Shown in pieces: positions 44,525 through 55,331 of a DNA stretch of 64,000 nucleotides. The DNA comes from Neoscytalidium dimidiatum (taxonomy: Eukaryota > Ascomycota > Dothideomycetes > Botryosphaeriales > Botryosphaeriaceae), in the NCBI GenBank assembly GCA_037367355.1, contig CM074703.1, positions 2,914,001 through 2,978,000 on the forward strand. The letters run 5' to 3'. Positions within the stretch are counted from its first letter, which is position 1, and the number at the start of each line of letters is the position of its first letter. Both the position numbers and the translations under genes were made by a program. A model generated the notes under the pieces. It worked only from the letters and a program-made list of their open reading frames with translations, had not been told where the DNA came from and made no database searches.

Positions 44525-46280
44525 CTAAAAGAAACCGCCTTCCTTCCCCATGCCGAACAACTTCCCAATAACGCACTCCACCGCCCTAGCCAATCCCTTC
44601 CCCTCCCTCCAACAATCGTCATGCAACCCCTCCAACTCCAACAACACCAGCTCCCTCCCGTCCCGGCCCTCGCCCACCACCCACCCCTTCTCCTCCAGCG
44701 CCCTGACCATGACATCCCTCTGCATCCCCTCCACCAGCTGATCCTCAGGACTCGCCCCCAGCACGACCACCCTCCCCTCCCTCCACCGCTGCTCCTCGAA
44801 CCTGCCCGCCAGCTGCGTCGGGCTCGCGCGCAGCCACACGCTCTCGTCGCTGCCGAACGCGGCCTGCAGGAACTCCTCGTACGCGCGCACGTCGGCGTGG
44901 TTCTCCGCCAGCAGCGGCAAGTTGTACAGGCCGCACAGCCCGACCAGGGCGACGGGCGCGCCGACGTGGCCGACCTCGGCCTCCGACGCGCCCAGCCAGC
45001 CGTCCAGCAGCTGGCACGCCAGCGTCGCGCCGCACGAGTGGCCGACGGCGACCCAGGCGCGCGCGCGCCCGCCGCCGGCCGGCCGCCCGCCGACGCCGTA
45101 CTCGCGGCGCAGCCAGCGCAGCGCCGCCGCCACGTCCTCGACGTGCGTCGGGTGCGTGACGTTGCGGCCCTCGTGGCGGGCCGGCGTGCTGGTCGAGGGC
45201 GCGAGCGACGGCGCCGTCGGGTGCTGCGGGTAGGGGCTGAGGCGGTAGTTGACGGAGGCGAAGCCGGCGATGTGGGCGAGGGTGCGGGGCGGGGTGGCGG
45301 CGGCGGCGGAGGAGGATGCGGATGAGTTCGATTTGATCGAGGCGGATGAGGATGAGGAGGCTGAGGGGGAGAGGAGGTGCGTCAGGGCTGGGGAGATGGC
45401 GGCGGAGGTGACGAGCGGGTCGCGCCAGGCGCCGCCGTGGATGTAGCTGTTGGGGAGGACGGTTAGCTGGGATTCTGGTATGAATTGGAAACGCAAGAGA
45501 ACGTCCGGCTTTCCCGAAGACGAAGAAGAGAGACATAGCAATGAGAGGACTCGCGAAGCTAAGGGAATGAAAAAAGAAAAAGGAGACAAATCGAAGCCAG
45601 TCACGAGACCCAAGAGCCCAGAAACATAAAAGTAATAAAAGAGTAATAGAAGAAAATTTCAACTGAGTTTGGGAAGATGGTCTCTGGTCTCCTCACACAG
45701 CCAAGAATATCCCGTTCTTCAAGAGTGGTGTTGGAAGAAAGTGCCACACGGAAGCGGAAGCGGAAGCGGATCTCCCACACTACGACTCTAGCTAGTCGCA
45801 GCGGCAAACAAATCGAACAGATAAATTTAAAAAAAAAAACTAAAAAAAAAAAACTTACACAACCCAAACCGCATCCGCGGGGCTCTCGCTCAATGGACGC
45901 GGCAAACACACATCGAGCGTTTGTAGGCGCGATTCGGTACCATACGGCAGGCCCTTGATGTACAGCGGGTACGAGCTGGTCGTGTTCGTCATCTTGAGGA
46001 AGGTATTGTCGGCGCGGAGCGGAGTGATGAGTTCAGCGGCAGAGGCAGGAGTGAGGTACTGGCGGTCGTCGAGCTGCTGTCTGGGTGATGCGCGGGGCTG
46101 TTGCTTCTGATGCTGGTAATCGTAGTGGTGCTGCTGTTGTTGTTGTTGCTGCTGCTGCTGTTGGTGATGATACTGCTGCTGCTGCTGAGGATGGCGGGGC
46201 AGCTGCAGTGCTTGGGCGGCGGCGTCGGCGAGAGCGGCGGCTTGAGCACACCTCCGCCGGACGTCGTAGACGTCGACCAT
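44525..46280 (-). CDS. BNA7: Kynurenine formamidase (arylformamidase), alpha/beta hydrolase
   Basis: Two exons, 45859-46280 and 44525-45446, with a 412-bp intron rich in oligo-A/T, give 447 residues. The oxyanion motif HGGAW (144-148), nucleophile GHSCGA (S278), acid in PEDQLVEG (D376) and histidine in EGLHDDCW (H416) form a complete catalytic set. The enzyme converts N-formylkynurenine to kynurenine in tryptophan degradation and de novo NAD synthesis in the cytosol. It is longer than usual (about 260-310). There is a Gln/His-rich N-terminal extension (residues 30-61, with an 11-Gln run), plus Ser/Ala and Gly/Arg insertions after the HGGAW motif. A second Met at residue 97 (45992), just before SYPLYIKGLPYG, would give a 351-residue protein with the canonical start. 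I list the longer form because its frame is fully open. Confidence 0.85.
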
Positions 46281-46463
46281 TTTTATATCTGCTCCTCTCC
46301 CTCTCTTTCTTCCTTCCGTCTTGAGCCTCGAATCCGGACCGGAACACGGGATGTCCCGCCAATTCTCTTCCGCCGTGCACGTGGGCGTCGTTCCCTACCG
46401 CAAGATGATCCGCAACGTACGGGGACGACCGAGTTTCTTCACGGAATCGAAGGACGTCCGATG

Positions 46464-46472
46464 GCCCATAAA
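46464..46472 (+). promoter_or_regulatory. TATA-like box before the 92-residue candidate gene
   Basis: ATAAATACC lies about 40 bp upstream of the ATG at 46509. Its spacing suits a short 5' UTR, and it is the main promoter-like support for that gene. Confidence 0.35.
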
Positions 46473-46508
46473 TACCCTCGCTCGCTCGCTCCTCCCCCGA
46501 TCTTAATC

Positions 46509-46880
46509 ATGGCCAGCCAGGTCCGTTTGCCTACGTGGACTCCACTTGTGTGCAGAAGCGCCTATCCCAGCCCCCTCCCTCTACCCTGCTAGCCAGCCTT
46601 CTCACCCCTCCAGAACGACCCCTCTCGCTTCCAATCGATTGCCACCGAGGAAGATCCCATTCGCGACCACAACGCAGCCATGTGGATCGCCCCGAATGCG
46701 GCAACCGCGCTTATGCCCTGCGCCTTTTGTCGCATAGGTAGTGTTTCCTCGTTCGATGACAGTCACGCATCCCAGAACCACCAGCCCACAATCATCACCT
46801 CACCAGGCGTAAACTGCCATGCCACAAAACATCGCAGTAGAGAGCGGGTATTGCCATCCATTCGACGGCCTTGGAATTAG
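46509..46880 (+). CDS. Possible small spliced gene, 92 residues
   Basis: A four-codon first exon (46509-46520, MASQ) joins in phase 0 across a 93-bp GT-AG intron to 46614-46880. The product starts MASQNDPSRFQSIATEEDP and contains MWIAPNAATALMPCAFCRIG, followed by a Ser/His/Arg-rich tail of lower quality. A TATA-like element sits about 40 bp upstream. The protein has no family I recognise. The first 45 residues look more protein-like than the rest, so the real 3' structure may differ, for example with an intron starting at the GTAGTG near 46739. It is divergent from BNA7, 228 bp between start codons. Confidence 0.35.
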
Positions 46881-47178
46881 CCGTTCCAATTCATATTGAG
46901 TAGTGAAGTAGTTTGGAAAGACCATTAGAAAAGTGAAGAGAGTCCCCGTTTACTATACATGTGCAACATCTTCCATTTTCGTAACGCCATGCTGTTGATG
47001 TTTGTGTGAACCCCTCCATCCGCTAGTCTGCTTTTTTGTTCCTTTTTCACTTTTCTTGTCAACTAGAGATAGTAGAAAGACGTTTTTTTTTCCTCCGCTA
47101 AGAAGCAGATCCTGATTCAAGCTCCATTCTTACACTCTGCCCGCTCTCCCTCCTTCGAAGATTCAGATTTTTTTTTTT

Positions 47179-48658
47179 TTACCTCTTCTGCGTCGTGTTC
47201 TCAAAGCTCTCCAACACGCTCTTCTGCACATCGTCAGCCTGTTCCCTGAGCTCCTCCGCCTCCCTCTCCACCTCCTGCACGCGATCAGACGCCGCCGAGC
47301 CGCTCTCCTGGTGCTGGCTACCACCGGCGCCCAGCATCCTAGCCGCCACCTGCTTCGCCTGGCCCTCCGAGACCTTGCCGTACACCGACATGGCCGTCGC
47401 GATCATGCTGCCAATATCGCCCACGTTGCCCGGCACGACGACCGACGTGCCCTCCTTGGCCAGCTTGCCGAACGCATCGACGTACTGCTCCGCGACCTTG
47501 AGGCTGACCGCGCTCTGGGCGTTGTGCTTGCCCTGCTCGATCGCCCGCGCGACGGCATCGATCCCCGCGGCCGTGGCCTGCGCCTTGAGCAGGATCGCCT
47601 CCGCCTCACCGCTCGCCATGTTGATCTGCTCCGCCTTCAGCGCCTCCGACGCCAGGATGACGCTCTGCTTGCGGCCCTCGGCGATGTTGATGGCGCTCTG
47701 GCGCTGGCCCTCCGACTCCAGGATCTCCGCCCGCTTGCTGCGCTCCGCCGTGACCTGCCGGTGCATCGCCTCCACCACCGGCGCCGGCGCGTGGATGTCG
47801 CGGATCTCGTACCGCAGGCACGTCACGCCCCAGTCCTGCGCCGCCTCGTTGATCGCCGCCGTGATGTTCGCGTTCAGGTTCGCCCGCTCCTTCAGCACGT
47901 GGTCCAGCGTCAGCTGTCCGATCTCCGACCGCATCGTCGTCTGCGCCAGCTGCGAGATGGCGTACTCGGCGTCCTCGACTCCGTAGCTGTGAAGGAGGAT
48001 CTTCAAGTCAGCAATCCCGTAGTTCTTCAACTCACCTCCCCCCGACAAAAAATAAATTAAAAAAAAAACCCAAACGCCACATTGAAGCAAAAACTCACCT
48101 GGCCTTATACGCATCGAAGACCCGCGTGTACAACACGCCATCCAGCTCCAACGTCACGTTGTCCGCCGTGATCGCGCTCTGGCTCGGGATCTCGATCGCC
48201 GCCTCCTTCAGGCTCTTGACGTACGCTATCCGATCCAGGAACGGGATCAGGACCGCCAGCCCGGGCTGCAGGATGCGGTTGAACTTGCCCATGCGCTCGA
48301 CTATCCACGCCGTCTGCTGCGGCACGAACCGGATGATCGTGTTGGCCGGCAGCGACGGCCGCTGGAAGTACGACGTCGGCGCGCCGCCGCCGCCGCCGCC
48401 CGGGCCGCTGGCGGCTGGGATGCCGAATATGCTGGGCGGGTTGTTGCTGGGCGAGGAGTGCTGCGGGAAGTTGGTGAAGGTGCGGCGCGTGGTTGTTGTT
48501 GTTGTCGTCGTCGTCGTCGGCGGCGGCGGCTGGCGAGCTGCTGCTGTTGCTAATGCGGCGAGAGCGCGTGCGGACTGCGGGCGGCGGGTGGAGGAGGCGG
48601 CGAGCGCGCGAGCGACGCCCGGTGCGGCCGAGCGGATCAGCTCAGCGGCGGGAGCCAT
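47179..48658 (-). CDS. SLP2: Mitochondrial stomatin-like protein (SLP-2 type, SPFH/band 7)
   Basis: Two exons, 48099-48658 and 47179-47986, with a 112-bp intron, give 455 residues. An Arg/Ala/Ser-rich presequence ends near RRTFTNFPQH and contains a 10-residue Thr run (48-57) encoded by a CAA/CGT-type repeat. The stomatin/PHB domain follows: IIRFVPQQTAWIVERMGKFN, ILQPGLAVLIPFLDRIAYVK, LKEAAIEIPSQSAITADNV, then TMRSEIGQLTLDHVLKERAN and INEAAQDWGVTCLRYEIRDI. A helical part (EILESEGQRQSAINIAEGRK) and a Glu-rich tail complete it. SLP-2 proteins organise cardiolipin-rich inner-membrane domains and scaffold proteases, including the rhomboid PARL in animals; a PCP1 homologue lies about 5 kb away, which may be coincidence. 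Confidence 0.93.
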
Positions 48659-49392
48659 GGCGCAGCTCGTAAGGAGAGGAATTGGGACGGTGTTGAGGGC
48701 TGGGAAGGTTGCGTTGTGGTGGAGGTGTTAGGTGGAAGCTCTCAGAGAGCAGTCGAGCGGGTAAGCGGGCCAATATGTCACTTCCGCCATTTTCTCCGGC
48801 CGAACGACAGGAGCACTGACGCCAAACGCCAAGCTTTAATGCCTGAGGCACACAACCATCTAAGGAGCCAGCCCGAACGTTCACTGCACCATTGCACAAC
48901 TAATATACCGCGACAATAGTTTTCGTGTACTCATCTCAATAGGCCGAATTGATAGGCTACTACATACATACATGTTGTTCCCAAGGTATCATCATTTCAT
49001 CTCTCGTTAAACCCACTCATCATGACCGTACCCCTCAAAGTGTCAGGAAGAAGGGACCAAACAGACTCAAAGCGGTACCTAGTCAGCACGCAGCGGTCCG
49101 TCAGCTGGCTGGTCCAGCTGGATCCAATGCATACATCATCATCCCGGTCGTGAAGTCTTCCAGACCAGCTGGTCCGAAGGAGAAAGAAAAAAAAAAAAGA
49201 AGAAAGACAGCAAGAAGGGCAAAATGCTGCGGCCACTCCCCCGCCATGCAAAACCTGTCCACTCTCCCGTAACATACTCCATCCCATGCATAATGCCCTT
49301 TACCATGCAGCCTTGCAGAATAAAGAGAGGGGATTATAAAGAAGAAAGAGAAGAAGAAAAGAGAAGAGCGAGCTCCTCAGAAAAACCGTCAC
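48659..49392. other. Intergenic: SLP2 upstream region and 3' region of the giant repeat protein gene
   Basis: About 730 bp. The left part should contain the SLP2 promoter; the right part, with A-rich runs at 49185-49200 and 49330-49370, is the 3' UTR of the gene ending at 49393. No gene is supported. Confidence 0.45.
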
Positions 49393-52300
49393 CTAAAACA
49401 TCTTTAAACCCTTCAACCAACTGCTCCCCTTTCTCTCTCCCCTCGGCCTCTCCACCGGCCTCCCATCAAACGTCCTCATCCCCGCCGCCATGGGATCCTC
49501 ACCAAACAAGAACCCACCGCCGCCGCCACCACCACCACCTTCCTTTTCCTTCCTCCTCCGCCCACCGCTCTGCCCTCCATCCCCGCTGCCATCACTGCTC
49601 CTAATCCCGCCTTCCTCCTTCCTCGACTTCCGCCTCCTCGTCCGCTCTCCTCCCTCCTCATCGACCATCATCTTCGAATCCCGCTTCGCCCTCCCCCTCC
49701 GCTCCCTCCGTGCCTCTTCCTCCAGCGGATCGAACGCGCCGACGCCAGCACCGGCCGCAGCAGCGGCATCCATCGCCGCGGGCGGCTGGTCGAGGATGGT
49801 CCCCTCGACGGGCGGCGGCAGCGGGGGCTCGGCGTTGATCTGATCGACCCAGCTACGCGTCTTGTCGCTGCCGCCCGAATGCTGCGACGGGTAACCCGCA
49901 GCAGCAGCGGCGGGATCGGGACCGACTCCAGCGGCACCATTCCTCGAGTCGAAGTAATCGAACGGCTGCTGCTGCTGCTGCTGCTGGGACCTGCTGGACG
50001 CCTTGTCCGCCCGGGGCGTGCGGCCCTCCGCGCGCCTGGCCGCCTTCCTCTCGTCATGCCTGCGGCGCCTCTCCGCCTCGTCGTCCATCGTCGCCGCACT
50101 CGCGCGATGCGACTTCCTCCGCTGCTGGTCCGGGCGATGCGAGGAGCTGTGATGCCCCTCCGGCGGCAGCTCGACCTCTTCCCTCTCCCTCTCCTTCTCC
50201 CTCCGCCTCGCCCTCCTCTCCGCGCGCTCCGCCTCCTCGTCCCGCTGCTGCTGTTCTTCCGCAGCCCTCCTCTCCTCCCTCGCCGCCCTTCTGGCGCGCT
50301 TCTCCTCCGCCCTGCGCGCCTCGGCTTCTTGCTCCTCGCGGAGCCGCCGATCCCGCATCTCGCGCTCCCGCATCTTGCGCTCCTCGTGCCGGTCTAGCAG
50401 CACGCTGCCTCGTTTGCGTTCGCGCCGCCTCGCCGCTCGGGCTTCTTCCTCGTCGATGGCGCGGGCCTCGCGCTCGGCGCGCTTGGCACGCTTGCGCGCC
50501 GCGTACTCGGCGTCTGGGGAGGCGGAGGGAGGCATGGCCATAGGGTCATCTGGGGGGTGAGAACCGAGCGGGGCCATTGGCGGGAGTGGCGGCGGCGGCG
50601 ATTGTTGATGGTGGTCGTTGTCCAGAGGAGGGGACGCGGCGGCGGCAGCGGCGGCATCAGCGGCGGCATCAGCGGCGGCATCAGCAGCTCCCTCAGCAGG
50701 CGCGGGGACGTCGTCGTCAGACGGATGACGTGAGCGCAGCTTACGGTGTTCGCGACGCAGGCGCTTCGCGTAATCGTCCTCAGCCGTCGCCCGCGCGGAA
50801 GAGCGCTTGCGTCGGCGCTCTTCGTCGCCACCATCGCGCATGCTGCGGTGCCGGCGGTCTTCGTAGTCGGAGACGACGTCTCTCTTCTTCGAAGAGCCGA
50901 GGCCGAACATGCCCATGATGCCGCCGGTGGGCTTCTTCGGAGGGCTGTCGATTATATTGTGCTCGCGCCGTTCGCGCTTGGAGGTGCCTGATCGTCTGGG
51001 GGGTTTCTCGACGAACGCCATGTCATCTGGGCCCGTCACGACTTCTGGGACCTCATCAGGCATGACGGCGGCAGCGTCGACGATGACTGGATCTTCGTCG
51101 ACGGCGGGGTCAATACCACGAGATTTGTGCTTGCTCCTGCGTGATGGGTCTCTAGACGCTGACGGCGGCGGAGCATCTGCTCCCTCCACCATGACGATAT
51201 CGTCGTCAATAGGATACGGATCGGGCGCGGCTTTCGACTTGCGGCGTGAGTCCCTTGTGGTGTGGCGCCTGCTCAACCGCTCCGGCCTTCCGCCACCAAG
51301 ATCCATGCCCATCAGCTTCGCAGCTTTTGACGAAATCTTGACCATGTCGTCCTCCGGCGGTGGCGAAATAAGCCCCGGGTCCCTCTCGACCGAAGCATGG
51401 CGCGAGCGCGTCTTCGGCGTCCGGGGCTCCCACATAGACCTTGACCGCGAGGGCGTCGCACCGCCAATGCTAAACAGGCCGAAGCTGGCGCCGCGCTGAG
51501 GACGGGGCCTGGACGACGGAGTCTTGGAAACGTGGTCGCCGGAACCAGACGACTTCGAGTCCTTCCCCTCGTCGCGCTCGCGCTCCCTTTCCTTCTCGCG
51601 CTCGCGCCGCGAAGAGTGGCGCTCAGACTTCGAACGTGTGAGGCTAGGCCTCGTCGCAGCATCTTCGCGCGTTGTCTTCTTGCGTGTCTCCCGGTCCCTG
51701 GCTGGCGTCGTAGCGTTCCAGAAACCCCACGAGCTCGTAGCATTCTTGTCGCGAACGACCTTTGGGCGCTCCTTTCGCGGTTCAGGCGCGACCTCGGGCG
51801 GAGGAGTTGGGGGCTTTACAGGCTCGTCGGCCGCCGGCGCATCAGACACGACCTCCGCTGGAGGAGCGTCGGGCATCGGGGGAGGCCCTGGCGCGTCCAT
51901 GTCTGGAATCTCTCCGAACATGTTCGTTGTTGCCGCGCCGCTCTTCCTCTTCTTCTTCTTTTCCTTTTCCTTGTCCTTCTTGCTCTTCTTGTCAGACACC
52001 GGCACGGGTTCGGGCTCGGGCTCGGCGGGGGGCGGAGGAGGTGGAGGTGGCGCGACCTCTTCGAAAGGTGGATCGTCTTCGGGAAAGCCGCCAGGTACAG
52101 GTGTGTGGACTTCGGGGACGTCGACGATGGGATCTGGCGCTGGGATTTCCAAAACTTCAGGCGCGGGCGCAAGTTCGGATTCTTTATCTTTGTTCTTCTT
52201 CAACTTCGAAGATTTCTTGTCTGTCTTCTTGTCCTTCGAGGACTTCTTCGTGGACGTCGGCTCGACTATTCCAATCAGTGGCGGCGGCGGCGGCACGTCC

Positions 52301-55300
52301 TCCGCGGGAGGCGCGTCAGCAGGTTCAGGCTCAGGCTCGACGACGGGCGGTTCAGGCTCCGGGGGCGGAGGCGGAGGCGGTGTCGGTTCCTGGAGCGCTT
52401 CGAGCGCCTTGAGGCGATCGCTGACTTTTCCGCCCTTCTTCGTCTTTTTTAGCTTTCCAGAGGGCGGAGGCGAGGGTTCAGCCGGCGGCGGCGGTGGTGG
52501 AGGAGGCTCAGCCTCGACAATCGCGGGGTCAGCTGCCGTTTCCTCTTTGGGGATAGCGTCATGTGCCACGAGGTCTTTTGCGCCTGATTTCTTAGTCTTC
52601 TTAAGTGAGACACCCCATATAGTGCCCCATGAGTTCTCTGTCGCAGGCGGAGGTTTTGGGAGTGCCTCAGGAACGACCGGGTCTGGCTCAGGCACGGGTT
52701 CAGGCTCAGGTTCTGGAGCAGGCTCTTCTGGCAAAGGCGGCGGTGGAGGAGGCTCTTCCTCAGCAGCCTTGCTCTTCTTCTTTTTCTTCTTTTCCTTCTT
52801 GGATAGAGCTGCCTCATCGATAATCTCGACGATCTCGTTGGGATCGAGCTCCGCGACCTTAGCAGCTTCAGCCTCTTCAGCCTCCTTAGCAGCGCGCTCG
52901 GCTTCTTCTTTCTCAAGCCTCTCCATCTCCTCGGCCTCCGCGGCAGCGCGCTCAGCCTCTTCCTTCTCGAGCCTCTCCTTTTCCTCACGCTCCTTAGCAT
53001 CCTTCTTCTCCTGTTTTTCCTTGTCCTTCTTTTCCTTCTCCAGCTCTTTCTTAGTCTTCTTCTTGTCCGTGGAGCTGGAGCCCCAGAGACTCCATCCCGA
53101 GCTCTTCGTATCTTTTTCCTTTTCCTTCTTCTTCTCGGGCTCCGGAGGAGGCGGCGGCACCTCGACGATGGGTTCTGGTTCAGGGTCGAGCTCGGCGGGA
53201 TCAGGCCCGGGCGGTACGGCTTCGTCGATGATCTGGACAATATCGTCGGGATTGCCCTCGGCCTCGACGTTGACGATCTCGACCGGAGGAGGCGGCATAG
53301 CTAGTGCGGCGGAGCCTTCTTCAGTTAGCTTACTCTTCTTTCCCTTCTTGTTATTCTTCCCCGTGGTCGCGGTAGCCCCCGTGAAATCATCAACTGGAGG
53401 CGGCGCGGGAGGAGCTTCGATGGCGAGGGGTTCTGGGAAAGCAGGAGGGTGCGGAGGCGGGGCCTCGATTTCCAACGGGCCAGCCTCCTCCGGCGGAGTG
53501 GGTGCTGGCGGGAAATCGAACGCAGCGGCAGCAGCAGCAGCCCCCTTCTTCTTTTTCTTCTCCTTCCTGCCCGTACTCCAGCCCCATACATCATCCTCCA
53601 ACGCGCCGCCCTCAGTGATGCCATCAGGATGCTGAACAGCGATTATTGGGTCTTCGCCAACAACCTCCACGGGGCCGTCTTTCGACTCTTTCTTCTTCTT
53701 GCCTTTCTTCCCCACGCCCCAACCCAAGTCATCCTCACCGTCAGCCTTCGGCTCGTCGACGGCGTCTGGCTGCATAACTTCGGCTGCGGGCAACTCGGGC
53801 TCGGCCGGAGGAGGAGGGGGTTCGCTTTCTGCCAACAGACCTTTCTTTTTCTTTTTCTTATCCTTTGCACTTCCTCCCCACGAAATACTCCAGTCGTTAT
53901 CGTCTTGTACGGGCTCCGGGACAACCATTGCTGGTGGGGGCGGGATTTCCTCGACCGCAGCAGCGCCTTTCTTCTTTTTCTTTTCCTTCTTGGAGGTCCC
54001 CCAGCTCCAGTCATCGTCTGCTGTTGCGCCAACTGCTGCTGTTGGATCTGCCACATCGTCATCAGGCACGATAACGACGGCGGGCTCCTCTGGCGGCGGT
54101 TCCGGGTCGGTCTTCCCCTTCTTCTTTTTCTTGTCCTTCTTCAACGCAGTTCCCCAGCCATTCCAGTCATCGTCAGCCGCGGGTTCAGGCCCTGCCGGAG
54201 GAGGTGGTGGCGGTGTTGGTTCTGGAACAGACTCAGGCTCGGGTTCGGGATCCGTGCCCTTGCCCTTCTTTTTCTTGTCTTTCTTACTGATACTCCATCC
54301 TCCCCACTCGTCGTCCACACCAGCTTCAACAGCGGCGGCTGGCGCGGTTTCAGGTTCGAGCTTTGGCTCGGGCTCAGGTTCTGAGTTGGCCTTGCCTTTC
54401 TTCTTCTTTTTCTCCTTCTTGTTCCCAGGGCTCCAGATATCTTCCGCAGCAGCCTCGGTGGCGGCGGGAGGTTCTGGCTCAGCAGGAGCTAGCGGGGGCT
54501 CATCGAGAGCGCCGAAAGCTCCCTTTTTCTTCTTGTCCTTCTTGGATGTTGCGGTCCCCCAACCGCCCCAAGTGTCCTCTTCGGCCTTCTCCTCCGTTCC
54601 CGCGTTGCCGAAACCGAAATTGAAGCCCGTGTCGACCTTCTTCGAGCCGCCAAAGTTCCACGCATTACTTGCGTTGGCAGCTTCATTCGCAGCTTCGTCT
54701 TTCCTGTCAAGAGCCGAGAAGCCCCAGCTGGTAGCGCCCCAAGAGAAACCAGTGCCAGCTCCAAAACCGCCCGCAGGTTTGGAGTCCGCACCGCCGAACG
54801 AGAGATCGATCTTCGGGGCGCCTGAACCGTCGCCCAGGTCGACGTTATCAAAATTCATGTCGCCGGCATTGTTAGGTCCAGCAGGTGCGGGAGGAGGTGG
54901 CGGAGGGACGAGGTCTGCGTTCTGTAGTTGCCACGATTTGGTAAGCCATCTTAGCGCCAGCCACTCCCCTATTTCCCCGGACGATGACCAACGTGCAGTA
55001 GCGCCGGATATGACGCCGTTGAAGGGGAGTCCAGCTGAGATATGCTTACCTTGCCCTTCTTCTTCTTCTTCGACTTCGCGGTCGTGAAGCCGCCCCATTC
55101 ATCATTCGGATCCGCCTCGGCGGCGGCCGGATCATTCAAAATATCGAATGCTCCCGTAATGGCAGGATTTGCCGCCTCTTCCCCTTCTTCTTCTTCGTCC
55201 TCCTCAGCCCTCTTCTCCTCTTCCTCTTCATCAGCGGCATTCTTTCCTTTCTTCTTCTTCTTGTTCTTCTTCCCGCCGCCGACGTTGTTCCAGCCGTCGC

Positions 55301-55331
<31 letters not shown>

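Noticed and set aside
48030..48035. Second GTGAGT donor inside the SLP2 intron
   Set aside because: Using it would retain 63 nt that begin with an in-frame stop (AGG TGA), so it is a decoy rather than a productive splice site.
51524..53635. Open frame of 703 codons on the plus strand
   Set aside because: It is the antisense of the Lys- and Glu-rich repeat protein; its Ser/Gly/Phe runs simply mirror the lysine and proline blocks.
53699..55087. Open frame of 462 codons on the plus strand
   Set aside because: Also antisense of the giant repeat protein, with phenylalanine runs opposite the lysine tracts and no domain.
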